Shown in pieces: positions 1-7,727 of a stretch of 8,365 nucleotides of DNA (positions within the stretch are counted from its first letter, which is position 1; each line of letters starts with the position of its first letter). Below the pieces are notes generated by a model that saw only the letters and a program-made list of their open reading frames with translations, made no database searches and was not told the DNA's origin. Origin of the DNA: Planctomycetota bacterium (GTDB lineage Bacteria > Planctomycetota > Phycisphaerae > UBA1845 > UTPLA1); the NCBI GenBank assembly GCA_027295245.1, contig JAPULF010000127.1, positions 1 through 8,365 of the forward strand, read 5' to 3'. The position numbers and the translations under genes are program-made.

Positions 1-1
1 T

Positions 2-1852
2 TCGCATGAACGGAACCGACGGGAACTTCTTTGACGCCAGCTTCTGGAGAACGATGTTGTCTCTCCCCAGAATCGTCAGTTGCGTCTTCTTGCCGAGCCC
101 GACCCAGCCGGGCGGGTTCTTGCCGGCCGGCATAGAGTCGAAATCCTCTTCGATCGGCAGTGGCGGCGTCACACGCACGCGGACCGTGCCCTTGATCTTG
201 CCGATCTTCGCCTCGACGAGACCCGCCATGAATGCCTTCTTGTCGGTGGCCGTGAACGTTCCGTCCGGTTGAATCGTGCCGAGCGTCTCGGGCGCCGTCC
301 ATGCCGCGCTGGTTGCTCCGATCTCCCGGCCGTCGGCGTCGAAGAGGCGCGGCCGGAAATTGATCCGCTCGCCCGGTGACAGCGTCACTTCGCCCGGGAC
401 GATCAAGAGCGTCGTCGCCGCAGACAGCGCCCCCTCTTTTTCTTCGGGCAAACCTGGTTCCTCCGGGGGCGCGGGAGGCGGCTTATTGAACAATGTTGGC
501 TCAAAGGATTGCAAGCAGAACGTGTGGCTTCGAGTCATAAAAAACACCTGGAACTCTGAAACAATCGGACTCCCGTAGATCTCGGCCGAGTCGTCGCTGG
601 CTTCGAACTGCTCGACATCCAACTGCTCGCATTCGTCTCCCTGGTCCTGCAGAATCAGAAACCGCCCGTTCACGGTCGTGGCATAGATGACACCGTCCGC
701 TGTCACGGTCGGCGACCCCTTGCCCACACGACCGATTGTGTGCGTCCAATACAGCTTGCCCGTCTTGGCATCGAAGCAATACAGCTTGCCGGCATTGTCC
801 ACCACGTACAATCGCCCTTTCGCGATTGCCGGTGACGCATAGCCCGCCGTGATCCCGTCATGGCGCCAGACGACGCCCTTGTCGTTCTCGTTCAGGTCGC
901 CCGTCATCGAGGCATCCAGACAGACCACCGCGCCCATCTCGGTGGTGTTCAGATTCTCCTCGCTGTGCGTCACGTACGCGTACTTGCCGTCCATCACGGT
1001 CGACGTGTTGATCCCCCGCTTGCTCATCTTGAAACCCCAGATCTTCCGACCGGTCCGGGATTCGAGCCCGTAAACGCCGCCGTCCGCATTCCCTGCGACG
1101 ATCATCCGACGCCCGTTCAACACGGTGGTCACCGGCACCGAATAAGTTGTGTCCAGCGGTTTGCCACCCGGCTGGGACCACCACACGACAGCGCCGTTCA
1201 TCTTGTCAAAAGCAACGTAACGATGCCCCGGTTTGCCGTGGCTGCCCCAGTTCGACGACAGAAAACTGATGATCACATTGTCCCCGTCGATGATCGGCGT
1301 GTGGACCCGGCCGCCGTAGCCGCTGACGCGATTGTAGAATTCCGTCAGCGAGCGCCGCCACACGATGTTGCCGTCAAAATCAAAACAATAGAACATCCCG
1401 CCGGTTCCGTGGGCGTAAACGTATTTCGTAGACGGATCGCCCACGACAGACGTCCACGCGACGCGAGCCTCGACAATGGTCGTCAGATAAACGTTGAACT
1501 TATGCTCCCAAATGAGACGGCCCGTGTCGGGGTCAAGACAGACGACGCGCTCCCCGAGACAGTCTCCCTCGCCGGCAACCGTGTTAAAGAACAAACGGTC
1601 GCCCAATAAAATTGGTGTCGTTCTGCCGCCGATAGGGGACTTCCACAATTGATTCTTGCCGTCCACCGTCCACGACTTTACAGCGGCATTCACGTATGCC
1701 ATGCCATTCTGGGAGGCCCCCCGCCACGACGGCCACGGACTGAGGCGCGTCCACAAATCGACGGTTACTGTCGCTCTCTCTTTCTCTTGCCCTTGCGCAT
1801 ACGCGGGCAAACCAAATACCAGAACTCCAGTGGCCAGGATTATTCTGTTCAT
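2..1852 (-). CDS. Exported PQQ-type beta-propeller protein with C-terminal Ig-like and jelly-roll-like regions (3' end outside window)
   Basis: Open without a stop for 617 codons from an ATG at 1852 to the left edge, so the C-terminus is missing. It begins with a signal peptide (basic start MNR, hydrophobic core, A-Y-A/Q cleavage near residue 19), so the product should be exported. A W-P-S-W-R-G motif follows, then repeated beta-propeller blades with the PQQ-repeat pattern, for example VVCLDPDTGRLIWEHKF, FYCFDFDGNIVWRR and LYCFDAKTGKLYWTH, to about residue 450. A Pro/Glu-rich linker (about 456-474) leads to a bacterial Ig-like stretch (about 476-560), then a region starting E-E-D-F-D (about 567) that resembles the start of a jelly-roll/LamG-type domain. 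This is the BamB/PQQ-like propeller family common in planctomycetes. No dehydrogenase features are visible, so PQQ use is not implied. An AAGAAG Shine-Dalgarno-like site lies at 1859-1864. The gene starts 21 nt after the ligase stop, so co-transcription is likely. Function is unknown; binding or scaffolding outside the cytoplasm is inferred. Confidence 0.9.
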   Translation of the reverse strand, partial: MNRIILATGVLVFGLPAYAQGQEKERATVTVDLWTRLSPWPSWRGASQNGMAYVNAAVKSWTVDGKNQLWKSPIGGRTTPILLGDRLFFNTVAGEGDCLGERVVCLDPDTGRLIWEHKFNVYLTTIVEARVAWTSVVGDPSTKYVYAHGTGGMFYCFDFDGNIVWRRSLTEFYNRVSGYGGRVHTPIIDGDNVIISFLSSNWGSHGKPGHRYVAFDKMNGAVVWWSQPGGKPLDTTYSVPVTTVLNGRRMIVAGNADGGVYGLESRTGRKIWGFKMSKRGINTSTVMDGKYAYVTHSEENLNTTEMGAVVCLDASMTGDLNENDKGVVWRHDGITAGYASPAIAKGRLYVVDNAGKLYCFDAKTGKLYWTHTIGRVGKGSPTVTADGVIYATTVNGRFLILQDQGDECEQLDVEQFEASDDSAEIYGSPIVSEFQVFFMTRSHTFCLQSFEPTLFNKPPPAPPEEPGLPEEKEGALSAATTLLIVPGEVTLSPGERINFRPRLFDADGREIGATSAAWTAPETLGTIQPDGTFTATDKKAFMAGLVEAKIGKIKGTVRVRVTPPLPIEEDFDSMPAGKNPPGWVGLGKKTQLTILGRDNIVLQKLASKKFPSVPFMR

Positions 1853-1873
1853 GTTTGACTTCTTTCGGGCTCT

Positions 1874-3163
1874 CTACTCCGCGTCCTTGCGAACCAAACG
1901 CCGGGCCTTCATCTCGAATCGCGGCAACGTCCCCGGCGCCACCGCACGAACCGTCGGCTTAAAGTGCAACCGATCCCGGATCGCGCTCTCGATCCGGCCG
2001 GGCAACCCGCCGGACTCCACGCCGGCCGAGGGCTCGATCTCGATCATCAAATCCGCCAGCGCCGACGACTGATCGACCGTCAACCGAAACTCCGCAACCT
2101 CCGCGAACTCGCGTAGGATACCCTCGATCGCCGCCGGGTACACGTTGTTGCCGCGGATGATCAGCATCTGGTCGATCCGGCCCAGGATGCCGCCCTCCAT
2201 CCGGGCGAACCACCGACCGCAATCGCAACGACGCCGCGTGAGCCGGACGCAGTCGCCCGTTCGGTATCTGATCAGCGGACTGCCCCACCGGCCGAGGTTG
2301 GTTAAAACCAACTCGCCCGATTCGCCGTCCGGCACCGGTCGTCCCGTCTCCTGATGAATGACCTCGGGGATGAACGCAGTCTCGTTAATATGAACGCCAC
2401 CGGGCGACTCGACGCATTCGAAACCGTACGGACCCATTTCCGTCATTCCGGGATGATCAAAGACCCGCGCCCCCCACGCCGACTCGATTCTGCCCCGGGT
2501 CGACGGAATGCTCCCGCCCGGTTCGCCCGCGATAATCAACCCGCGAACCTTCGAGTGCGCCAGGTCGAGCCCCTGCTCACCCGCGACTTCCGCCATTCGC
2601 AACGCATAGGTCGGCGTACACCCGACAAAAGTAACGTCATTGTCCAGCATGAACCGCAACCGGGCCGTGGTCGTCATTCCCCCCGCCGGCAGGCACAGAT
2701 TGCCCAAGGCGACGGCGCTCTCGAATGCCGCCCAGAATCCGATGAACGGCCCGAACGAGAATGGAAACATGAACCGATCCGAGTCTTCCACGCCGGCCGC
2801 CCGGTAGATGACCCCCCAGCAAGCCTTCCACCAGTCCCAATCCACCTCGCGGTCCAGGCAGCGCAACGGCTGCCCGCTGCTCCCCGAGGTCTGGTGCAAA
2901 CGGCAATACCGATCGATGGGATAGGTCAGGTTCGTGCCGTACGGCCGGTTATCCACCTGGTCGCGTTGAATCTCGTCCCGCGTCGTAAGCGGCAGTTCGG
3001 CAAGCCCGTCCTTCGACCCGTTAAATGACGACCCCCGGTACTTCTTCGCGTAAAACGCGTTGGTCTTCAACACCTCTTCCAACATCGCGGCGAACCGCTC
3101 GCGCTGCAGCCGGTCCAATCCCGCCCGATCCAGCGTCTCTTCCTCGGGAAAAAAGTACGGCAT
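1874..3163 (-). CDS. PaaK-type AMP-forming CoA ligase (phenylacetate-CoA ligase family)
   Basis: A 429-residue cytoplasmic adenylate-forming enzyme of the PaaK family (usual length about 430-440), so it appears complete. Such enzymes activate a carboxylate with ATP to an acyl-AMP and transfer it to CoA. Visible motifs in order are the phosphate-binding loop T-S-G-S-S-G (92-97), G-M-T-E-M-G (239-244), Y-R-T-G-D (300-304), C-D-C-G-R (313-317, typical of PaaK-like proteins), G-R-I-D-Q-M-L-I-I-R-G (328-338, the hinge into the C-terminal lid) and F-E-M-K-A-R-R (417-423), where K419 is the expected catalytic lysine. The start at 3163 is supported by AAGGAA at 3168-3173, 4 nt upstream. It lies between two exported propeller genes with gaps of 87 and 21 nt. 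The family label does not fix the substrate. Phenylacetate is not supported by context, since no paa genes are nearby; other aryl or acyl acids, or a CapK-like role in surface polysaccharide, are possible. Confidence 0.92.
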   Translation of the reverse strand: MPYFFPEEETLDRAGLDRLQRERFAAMLEEVLKTNAFYAKKYRGSSFNGSKDGLAELPLTTRDEIQRDQVDNRPYGTNLTYPIDRYCRLHQTSGSSGQPLRCLDREVDWDWWKACWGVIYRAAGVEDSDRFMFPFSFGPFIGFWAAFESAVALGNLCLPAGGMTTTARLRFMLDNDVTFVGCTPTYALRMAEVAGEQGLDLAHSKVRGLIIAGEPGGSIPSTRGRIESAWGARVFDHPGMTEMGPYGFECVESPGGVHINETAFIPEVIHQETGRPVPDGESGELVLTNLGRWGSPLIRYRTGDCVRLTRRRCDCGRWFARMEGGILGRIDQMLIIRGNNVYPAAIEGILREFAEVAEFRLTVDQSSALADLMIEIEPSAGVESGGLPGRIESAIRDRLHFKPTVRAVAPGTLPRFEMKARRLVRKDAE

Positions 3164-3250
3164 GCAGTTCCTTGCGGGTGCCCCACTCCTTCCAGGGGTG
3201 GGAGACGGACTATCTGGCGGCGCGCCTATTCCAATCGTTCGCTGGACGTT
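3164..3250 (-). other. Short intergenic spacer with imperfect hairpin upstream of the ligase
   Basis: This 87-nt gap separates the propeller gene stop from the ligase start. It contains an imperfect inverted repeat, CCCACTCC (3182-3189) and GGGGTGGG (3195-3202), with a 5-nt loop. As minus-strand RNA it has seven of eight pairs and one C-A mismatch. No T tract follows, so it is not an intrinsic terminator. It ends 8 nt before the AAGGAA ribosome-binding site (3168-3173) and could affect ligase translation, but this is speculative. Confidence 0.35.
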
Positions 3251-4558
3251 CTACTTTGCAGCCAGGCTGGCACAAACAATCTCATTATCGTTGCGCGCGA
3301 ACACGTGTCGACTCGCAAACGCGGGATGCGACCAACACACCCCGTCCCGACGATTGAGTTGATCGCGCGTCGGCTCGATCAACTTTGCACGGCTGATTTC
3401 CTCGAAACCCTTCGGAGACAGCCTGCTGATGATCAGCTCGCCGCGTTCGTTGAACATCCACACCCGATCACGATTCTTGACCAAATGAATCGTCGCCCAG
3501 CGGGCCTTCGGGACGGCTTTCAAGCTCTCCCAGACGCGGTCCCCGGTCTCGAGGTCCAGACATCGCAATTCGCCGTAGCTGTCCACGCCGTAGATGTAAT
3601 CACCCTCGAGATACGGCGTCGAAATAATCGATTGCAGGCTGTCGGTGTCCTTTTCGCTGGGACCGGCGCGCTGCCACACTTTTTCGGCGGACGAATTTCC
3701 GGGAGGCAGCCGGAGCAGCAGGGACCCGTCGAAGAAGTTGGTCACGAAGATCATGTCCCGGTGAAAGACCGGCGTGGATATGCCGATCACCATTTGCTTC
3801 GGCGGAAAGGGATGCTTCCAGCGAACACGACCCGTCCGCGGATCGAGCCCGGCGACGTGCGCGGCGGTATAGCACACCACTGTTCGCTTGCCGCCGTGTT
3901 CAATCACGATCGGCGCGGAGTACGAAGCACCGTCGTCGAGCGCCCGCCACGACTCCCGGCCGGATTTCTTGTCGAACGCGACTATGCAAGCGCCGTCCTC
4001 ACCGCCGATCTGCACGATCACCCGATCCTCTTCTATCAGCGGCGAGCAACTGATCCCCCAAATCGGCATTCGGATCTTGTACTCCGAGAAAAGGTCCTTC
4101 TTCCACACAACGGACCCCGAGGAAGCGTCCAGACAGAAAAAGTGCCCCATCGTCCCGAGCGAATACGCCCGACCTGTGTCGATCGTGACCGACGCCCGCG
4201 GCCCCGCCTCGTAGCCGACATCGCGGTATTCGCAATCGTATGAATGCGTCCAGCGCTTCTTGCCGGTCTTCGCGTCAAAGCAGTGAATGCGCTCGATCTG
4301 TTTCGGCTCGACCACGCGATCGGTGACATAGACCCGGCCGTTCGCAACCGTCGGACCGCTGTAGCCGCTCCCGATCTCGGCCCGCCAGACCTTGTCGAGT
4401 TCCGGACCGGCGAACCGTTCGATGATGCCGGTCTCGCGCCACACCCCGTCGCGCTTCGGCCCGCGCCACTGCGGCCAATCGTCGGCCACCACCGAACCCG
4501 AAGACGCCGCGAAAACGACAAGGGCGCTGACAAAGATCCTGCAGTGCTCGTTTCTCAT
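3251..4558 (-). CDS. Exported PQQ-type beta-propeller protein (BamB-like fold)
   Basis: 435 residues from the ATG at 4558. I chose this start because it opens a clear signal peptide: MRNEHCR, a hydrophobic stretch at 8-25 and a V-V-A/D cleavage after residue 25. The mature protein begins with D-W-P-Q-W-R-G-P-K-R-D-G (27-38), a hallmark of planctomycete and verrucomicrobial PQQ-binding-like propeller proteins. At least seven blade-like repeats follow, with the pattern C-F-D-A-K-T-G-K-K-R-W, C-L-D-A-S-S-G-S-V-V-W, A-F-D-K-K-S-G-R-E-S-W, L-D-P-R-T-G-R-V-R-W and C-L-D-L-E-T-G-D-R-V-W. This agrees with a single eight-bladed propeller filling the protein. No catalytic domain is seen. The likely location is periplasmic or envelope-associated. 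The reading frame stays open upstream to 4846, but that extension crosses a terminator-like hairpin and lies inside the preceding gene, so it is not coding. A GGGGA at 4571-4575 is a distant, weak ribosome-binding candidate. Role unknown; ligand or protein binding is inferred. Confidence 0.93.
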   Translation of the reverse strand: MRNEHCRIFVSALVVFAASSGSVVADDWPQWRGPKRDGVWRETGIIERFAGPELDKVWRAEIGSGYSGPTVANGRVYVTDRVVEPKQIERIHCFDAKTGKKRWTHSYDCEYRDVGYEAGPRASVTIDTGRAYSLGTMGHFFCLDASSGSVVWKKDLFSEYKIRMPIWGISCSPLIEEDRVIVQIGGEDGACIVAFDKKSGRESWRALDDGASYSAPIVIEHGGKRTVVCYTAAHVAGLDPRTGRVRWKHPFPPKQMVIGISTPVFHRDMIFVTNFFDGSLLLRLPPGNSSAEKVWQRAGPSEKDTDSLQSIISTPYLEGDYIYGVDSYGELRCLDLETGDRVWESLKAVPKARWATIHLVKNRDRVWMFNERGELIISRLSPKGFEEISRAKLIEPTRDQLNRRDGVCWSHPAFASRHVFARNDNEIVCASLAAK

Positions 4559-4588
4559 GGAAAGTCCGGCTCCCCGCCGAGGCGCTAG

Positions 4589-4615
4589 AAAAAGGCCGCC
4601 CAGAGTCGGGCGGCC
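4589..4615 (-). terminator. Intrinsic-type terminator (or leader attenuator) hairpin
   Basis: A perfect 8-bp inverted repeat, GGCCGCCC (4594-4601) and GGGCGGCC (4608-4615), encloses a 6-nt loop. On the minus strand it is followed at once by TTTTT (4593-4589). This is a textbook Rho-independent structure reading leftward. It lies 62 nt after the stop codon of the CTERM-like gene and so most simply ends that transcript. It also lies only 30 nt before the ATG of the propeller gene at 4558, so it could instead regulate read-through into the propeller-ligase-propeller genes. Confidence 0.85.
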
Positions 4616-4624
4616 CGGATTCGT

Positions 4625-4652
4625 TTCATAGGGACGGACCGAATTCGCCCAA
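4625..4652 (-). promoter_or_regulatory. Weak candidate promoter for the propeller-ligase unit
   Basis: Reading leftward, TTGGGC (4652-4647) and TATGAA (4630-4625) are separated by 16 nt. They match the sigma-70 consensus at three of six and four of six positions. A transcript starting here would pass through the hairpin at 4615-4589 before the ATG at 4558. The match is poor and such pairs arise by chance; it is listed because it is the best candidate I found in the short space available. Confidence 0.18.
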
Positions 4653-4677
4653 TCCGCGTACGGCCACTTCTTTTGTA

Positions 4678-5421
4678 TTACTTGCGGGCTCCGCGACGGC
4701 GGAGAAACACACCGCTCTTCATCAGCCAGAGCCCCAACAGGGCGAACGGCATCATGGTCGCGAAACCGACGCCGCAAAGGCTCTGCAACAGCGCCAGCAG
4801 CGCGCTTATCGCATCGGGTTGGGTCGTGACGGTATTGACCTGACACACGTAATTGAAATTCAGCGGATTGCTCGGCGACGCCGGATTCGCCAGTTGGCCG
4901 ACGCCCGACCAGTTCATCTGAATCTCGCGGGCAGCGGCCGTGCCGCCCTTGAACTGCCCGACGGTCGTGCTGGGGAGGACCACGGGCGAAATAAGACCGA
5001 ACGCAGCGAGATCGCCGGTGAAGCTGATCTCGTATTCTTCGTTCGTTGTGAAAGTCTCCGTCAAAGGATTGTACGTACCACTCGATGAGCCGGGCACGAT
5101 GCGAATGCTCATATCGCCGGTGCTGATACCCTCGGGCGTGGGGCCCGGTAGAATCAGGGGTTCGACCGTCTGATCATATTGGACAAAGCGGGCCGTGCCG
5201 GCGGTCTCGTCGATCACAAGCTGGAAATCGGTGTTGATGACAGTCGAGGAAGTCTGAAACCCCAGATCGGCGAAATTCAACGTGAAGGAACTCTGAGAAT
5301 TCGGGTCGTGAACCGCCGAAACCGTCGTCTCCTGCCCCATGGCATCCGCTGTCACCACCATCACCGCCGCAGCGGTCACCAATACGCCGGCACATTTGTA
5401 AAGCATCCGATCGAACTTCAT
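4678..5421 (-). CDS. Exported protein with C-terminal Cys-Gly / transmembrane / Arg-rich sorting-like tail
   Basis: 247 residues. The N-terminus is a signal peptide (basic MKFDR, hydrophobic 10-25, probable cleavage A-M-G/Q near residue 29). The middle (about 31-205) is rich in Ser, Thr, Asn and Gly with short beta-prone stretches and no motif I recognise. The C-terminus runs C216-G-V-G, a hydrophobic segment to about residue 240, then R-R-R-G-A-R-K (241-247). This layout resembles CTERM-type surface-sorting signals (PEP-CTERM, MYXO-CTERM, GC-trans-RRR families), in which a protease or transferase removes the tail and anchors the protein. The exact family cannot be assigned by eye; the P-E-P motif is absent. 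A good ribosome-binding site AGGGAG (5430-5435) lies 8 nt before the ATG. The gene is followed by a strong terminator and divides the leftward unit from the divergent region. It is probably a cell-surface or outer-membrane-anchored protein of unknown role. Confidence 0.82.
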   Translation of the reverse strand: MKFDRMLYKCAGVLVTAAAVMVVTADAMGQETTVSAVHDPNSQSSFTLNFADLGFQTSSTVINTDFQLVIDETAGTARFVQYDQTVEPLILPGPTPEGISTGDMSIRIVPGSSSGTYNPLTETFTTNEEYEISFTGDLAAFGLISPVVLPSTTVGQFKGGTAAAREIQMNWSGVGQLANPASPSNPLNFNYVCQVNTVTTQPDAISALLALLQSLCGVGFATMMPFALLGLWLMKSGVFLRRRGARK

Positions 5422-5526
5422 GTCTCTCGCTCCCTTCGGGGCCTGACGGTCGCCGTCGACGTGGCACGACGAACGGGTTACCGTCTCGACCGAGCTAACC
5501 TGTGCACCACACCGGACCGCTCAGAA

Positions 5527-5538
5527 CGGCCGCGGCCG
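5527..5538. repeat. 12-bp perfect palindrome CGGCCGCGGCCG
   Basis: The sequence reads identically on both strands. It lies in the control region, about 105 bp upstream of the CTERM-like start, and shares the CGGCC half-site with the palindromes at 5657-5669 and 5707-5723. Such GC-only palindromes can arise by chance in GC-rich DNA, so an operator role is only possible. Confidence 0.35.
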
Positions 5539-5579
5539 GAGTAATGAGAACATGCTCGCCAGAACACCACTTGCGTAAG

Positions 5580-5608
5580 AAGATAACGCCCACGGGCCAC
5601 GGCGGCAA
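5580..5608 (-). promoter_or_regulatory. Candidate leftward promoter for the CTERM-like gene
   Basis: Reading leftward, TTGCCG (5608-5603) and TATCTT (5585-5580) are separated by 17 nt, and each matches the sigma-70 consensus at four of six positions. It would give a leader of roughly 150 nt before the ATG at 5421, containing the palindrome at 5527-5538. Weak evidence from sequence alone. Confidence 0.25.
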
Positions 5609-5656
5609 GTGCGGCGGCGGCCTCCGATTCACCGCCTTGAATCCGATAGCACGAAC

Positions 5657-5669
5657 CGGCCACTGGCCG
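5657..5669. repeat. 13-bp perfect palindrome, operator candidate
   Basis: CGGCCA and TGGCCG flank a single central C, followed by a run of six A (5671-5676). It occupies the place of the -35 element relative to the TAGAAT -10 candidate at 5680-5685, which is a common position for a repressor or activator site. It is not a terminator: on the plus strand it is followed by A, and on the minus strand the T run precedes it. Confidence 0.35.
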
Positions 5670-5679
5670 CAAAAAACGC

Positions 5680-5685
5680 TAGAAT
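5680..5685 (+). promoter_or_regulatory. -10 element candidate for the glycosyltransferase operon
   Basis: TAGAAT matches the TATAAT consensus at five of six positions, 72 nt upstream of the ATG at 5758. No good -35 box sits 16-18 nt upstream; that place is taken by the palindrome at 5657-5669. This would fit an activator-dependent or weak promoter. Confidence 0.35.
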
Positions 5686-5706
5686 CGCACCTAAACTCGC
5701 TTAATC

Positions 5707-5723
5707 GGCCGAATCGTTCGGCC
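5707..5723 (+). repeat. 7-bp stem inverted repeat in the operon leader
   Basis: GGCCGAA (5707-5713) and TTCGGCC (5717-5723) are perfect complements around a TCG loop. The repeat lies between the -10 candidate and the glycosyltransferase ATG. No T run follows on either strand, so it is not an intrinsic terminator. It may be an RNA hairpin in the leader or a DNA-binding site. Confidence 0.45.
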
Positions 5724-5757
5724 TGACGACGATGCCCATGTTCGGAATCGTTTGCCG

Positions 5758-7052
<1,295 letters not shown>

Positions 7053-7059
<7 letters not shown>

Positions 7060-7718
7060 TTGCCGACTCCATCCAGAAACGGTATCCCACGCGCGGCGAC
7101 GACCTCGTCATTCTCCGTAGCGTTTCCTTGAAGATGGCTCCCGGCGACTCGATTGCGGTCATGGGTCCCTCCGGCTGCGGCAAGAGCACGCTTCTGAACA
7201 TACTCGGCACACTCGATCAGCCCAGCGGCGGCAATTTGACGATCGACGAAAGCGATCCGTTCTCCATGTCCGAACCCGAACTGGCCAGGTTTCGCAATCG
7301 TCGGATCGGATTCGTCTTCCAGGACCACCATTTGATGCCGCAATGCTCGGCCCTGGAGAACGTATTGTTGCCCACGCTTGTTTCGGACGATGGCGGCGAC
7401 GGTCTCGCCCGCGCCCGCGATTTGCTCGATGCCGTCGGACTTGCCGAGCGAGTCGATCACATGCCGGCCGAATTGTCCGGCGGCGAACGTCAGCGCGTCG
7501 CCGTCGCCCGGGCCCTGATCAACCGGCCGGCCGTGGTCCTGGCGGACGAACCGACGGGCAATCTCGATCGGACAACCGGCGAGAGCGTGGGCGCGTTGCT
7601 TGCGGGACTGCCGGGCCGCCAAGACGTCATTTTGATTGTCGTCACACACAGCGAGCGGCTCGCCCGGCGATTCGATCGCATATTCGATCTCGCGGACGGA
7701 GCCCTCAACAGCCGGTAG
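7053..7718 (+). CDS. ABC transporter ATP-binding protein, LolD/MacB type
   Basis: 221 residues, the usual size for stand-alone LolD-type ATPases that power FtsX-like permeases in lipoprotein release, macrolide/peptide export or cell-division signalling. All nucleotide-binding motifs are intact: Walker A G-P-S-G-C-G-K-S-T (38-46, K44), Q-loop F-V-F-Q (Q90), ABC signature L-S-G-G-E-R-Q (141-147), Walker B V-V-L-A-D-E-P (161-167, catalytic E166), and the switch histidine H199. The D-E-P-T-G-N-L-D stretch after Walker B is typical of this subfamily. The ATG sits inside the end of the glycosyltransferase gene (ATGCTGA, 7-nt overlap) without a strong ribosome-binding site of its own, so it is probably translated by coupling. 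The permease follows 9 nt later. The exported substrate is not determinable; lolD is not assigned as a symbol because no LolC/E-specific evidence exists. Confidence 0.94.
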
Positions 7719-7727
7719 CGGTGACCA

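Larger units (their letters stand above)
5422..5757. other. Divergent intergenic region with several GC-rich palindromes
   Basis: This 336-nt stretch lies between the leftward CTERM-like gene and the rightward glycosyltransferase operon. Short open frames occur on both strands, but none has a convincing start, ribosome-binding site or recognisable product. It holds three perfect inverted repeats (5527-5538, 5657-5669, 5707-5723), a small GACGG/CCGTC hairpin at 5445-5457 and candidate promoters for both directions. It should therefore be the control region for both sides. Confidence 0.7.

Noticed and set aside
860..1609. A 249-codon open frame on the plus strand
   Set aside because: It is antisense to the propeller gene at 2-1852, which has a signal peptide and clear repeats. 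The plus-strand translation is His/Arg/Pro-rich with no recognisable motif.
1874..3163. Assignment of the ligase as PaaK of phenylacetate degradation
   Set aside because: Only family membership is visible. No other phenylacetate pathway gene is present and the neighbours are exported propellers, so no symbol was given.
3305..4243. A 312-codon open frame on the plus strand
   Set aside because: It is antisense to the well-supported propeller gene at 3251-4558, and its composition is typical of GC-rich shadow frames.
4559..4846. In-frame upstream extension of the first propeller protein
   Set aside because: It runs through the terminator hairpin and into the CTERM-like gene in another frame. 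The ATG at 4558 starts a proper signal peptide.
5657..5676. Palindrome plus A6 as an intrinsic terminator
   Set aside because: On the plus strand the run after the stem is A, and on the minus strand the T run precedes the stem. Neither has the terminator order.
5752..5757. TTG start two codons upstream of the glycosyltransferase ATG
   Set aside because: ATG at 5758 gives the usual beta-strand start M-K-V-V-Y-L, and a TTG adds only two residues with no better ribosome-binding site.
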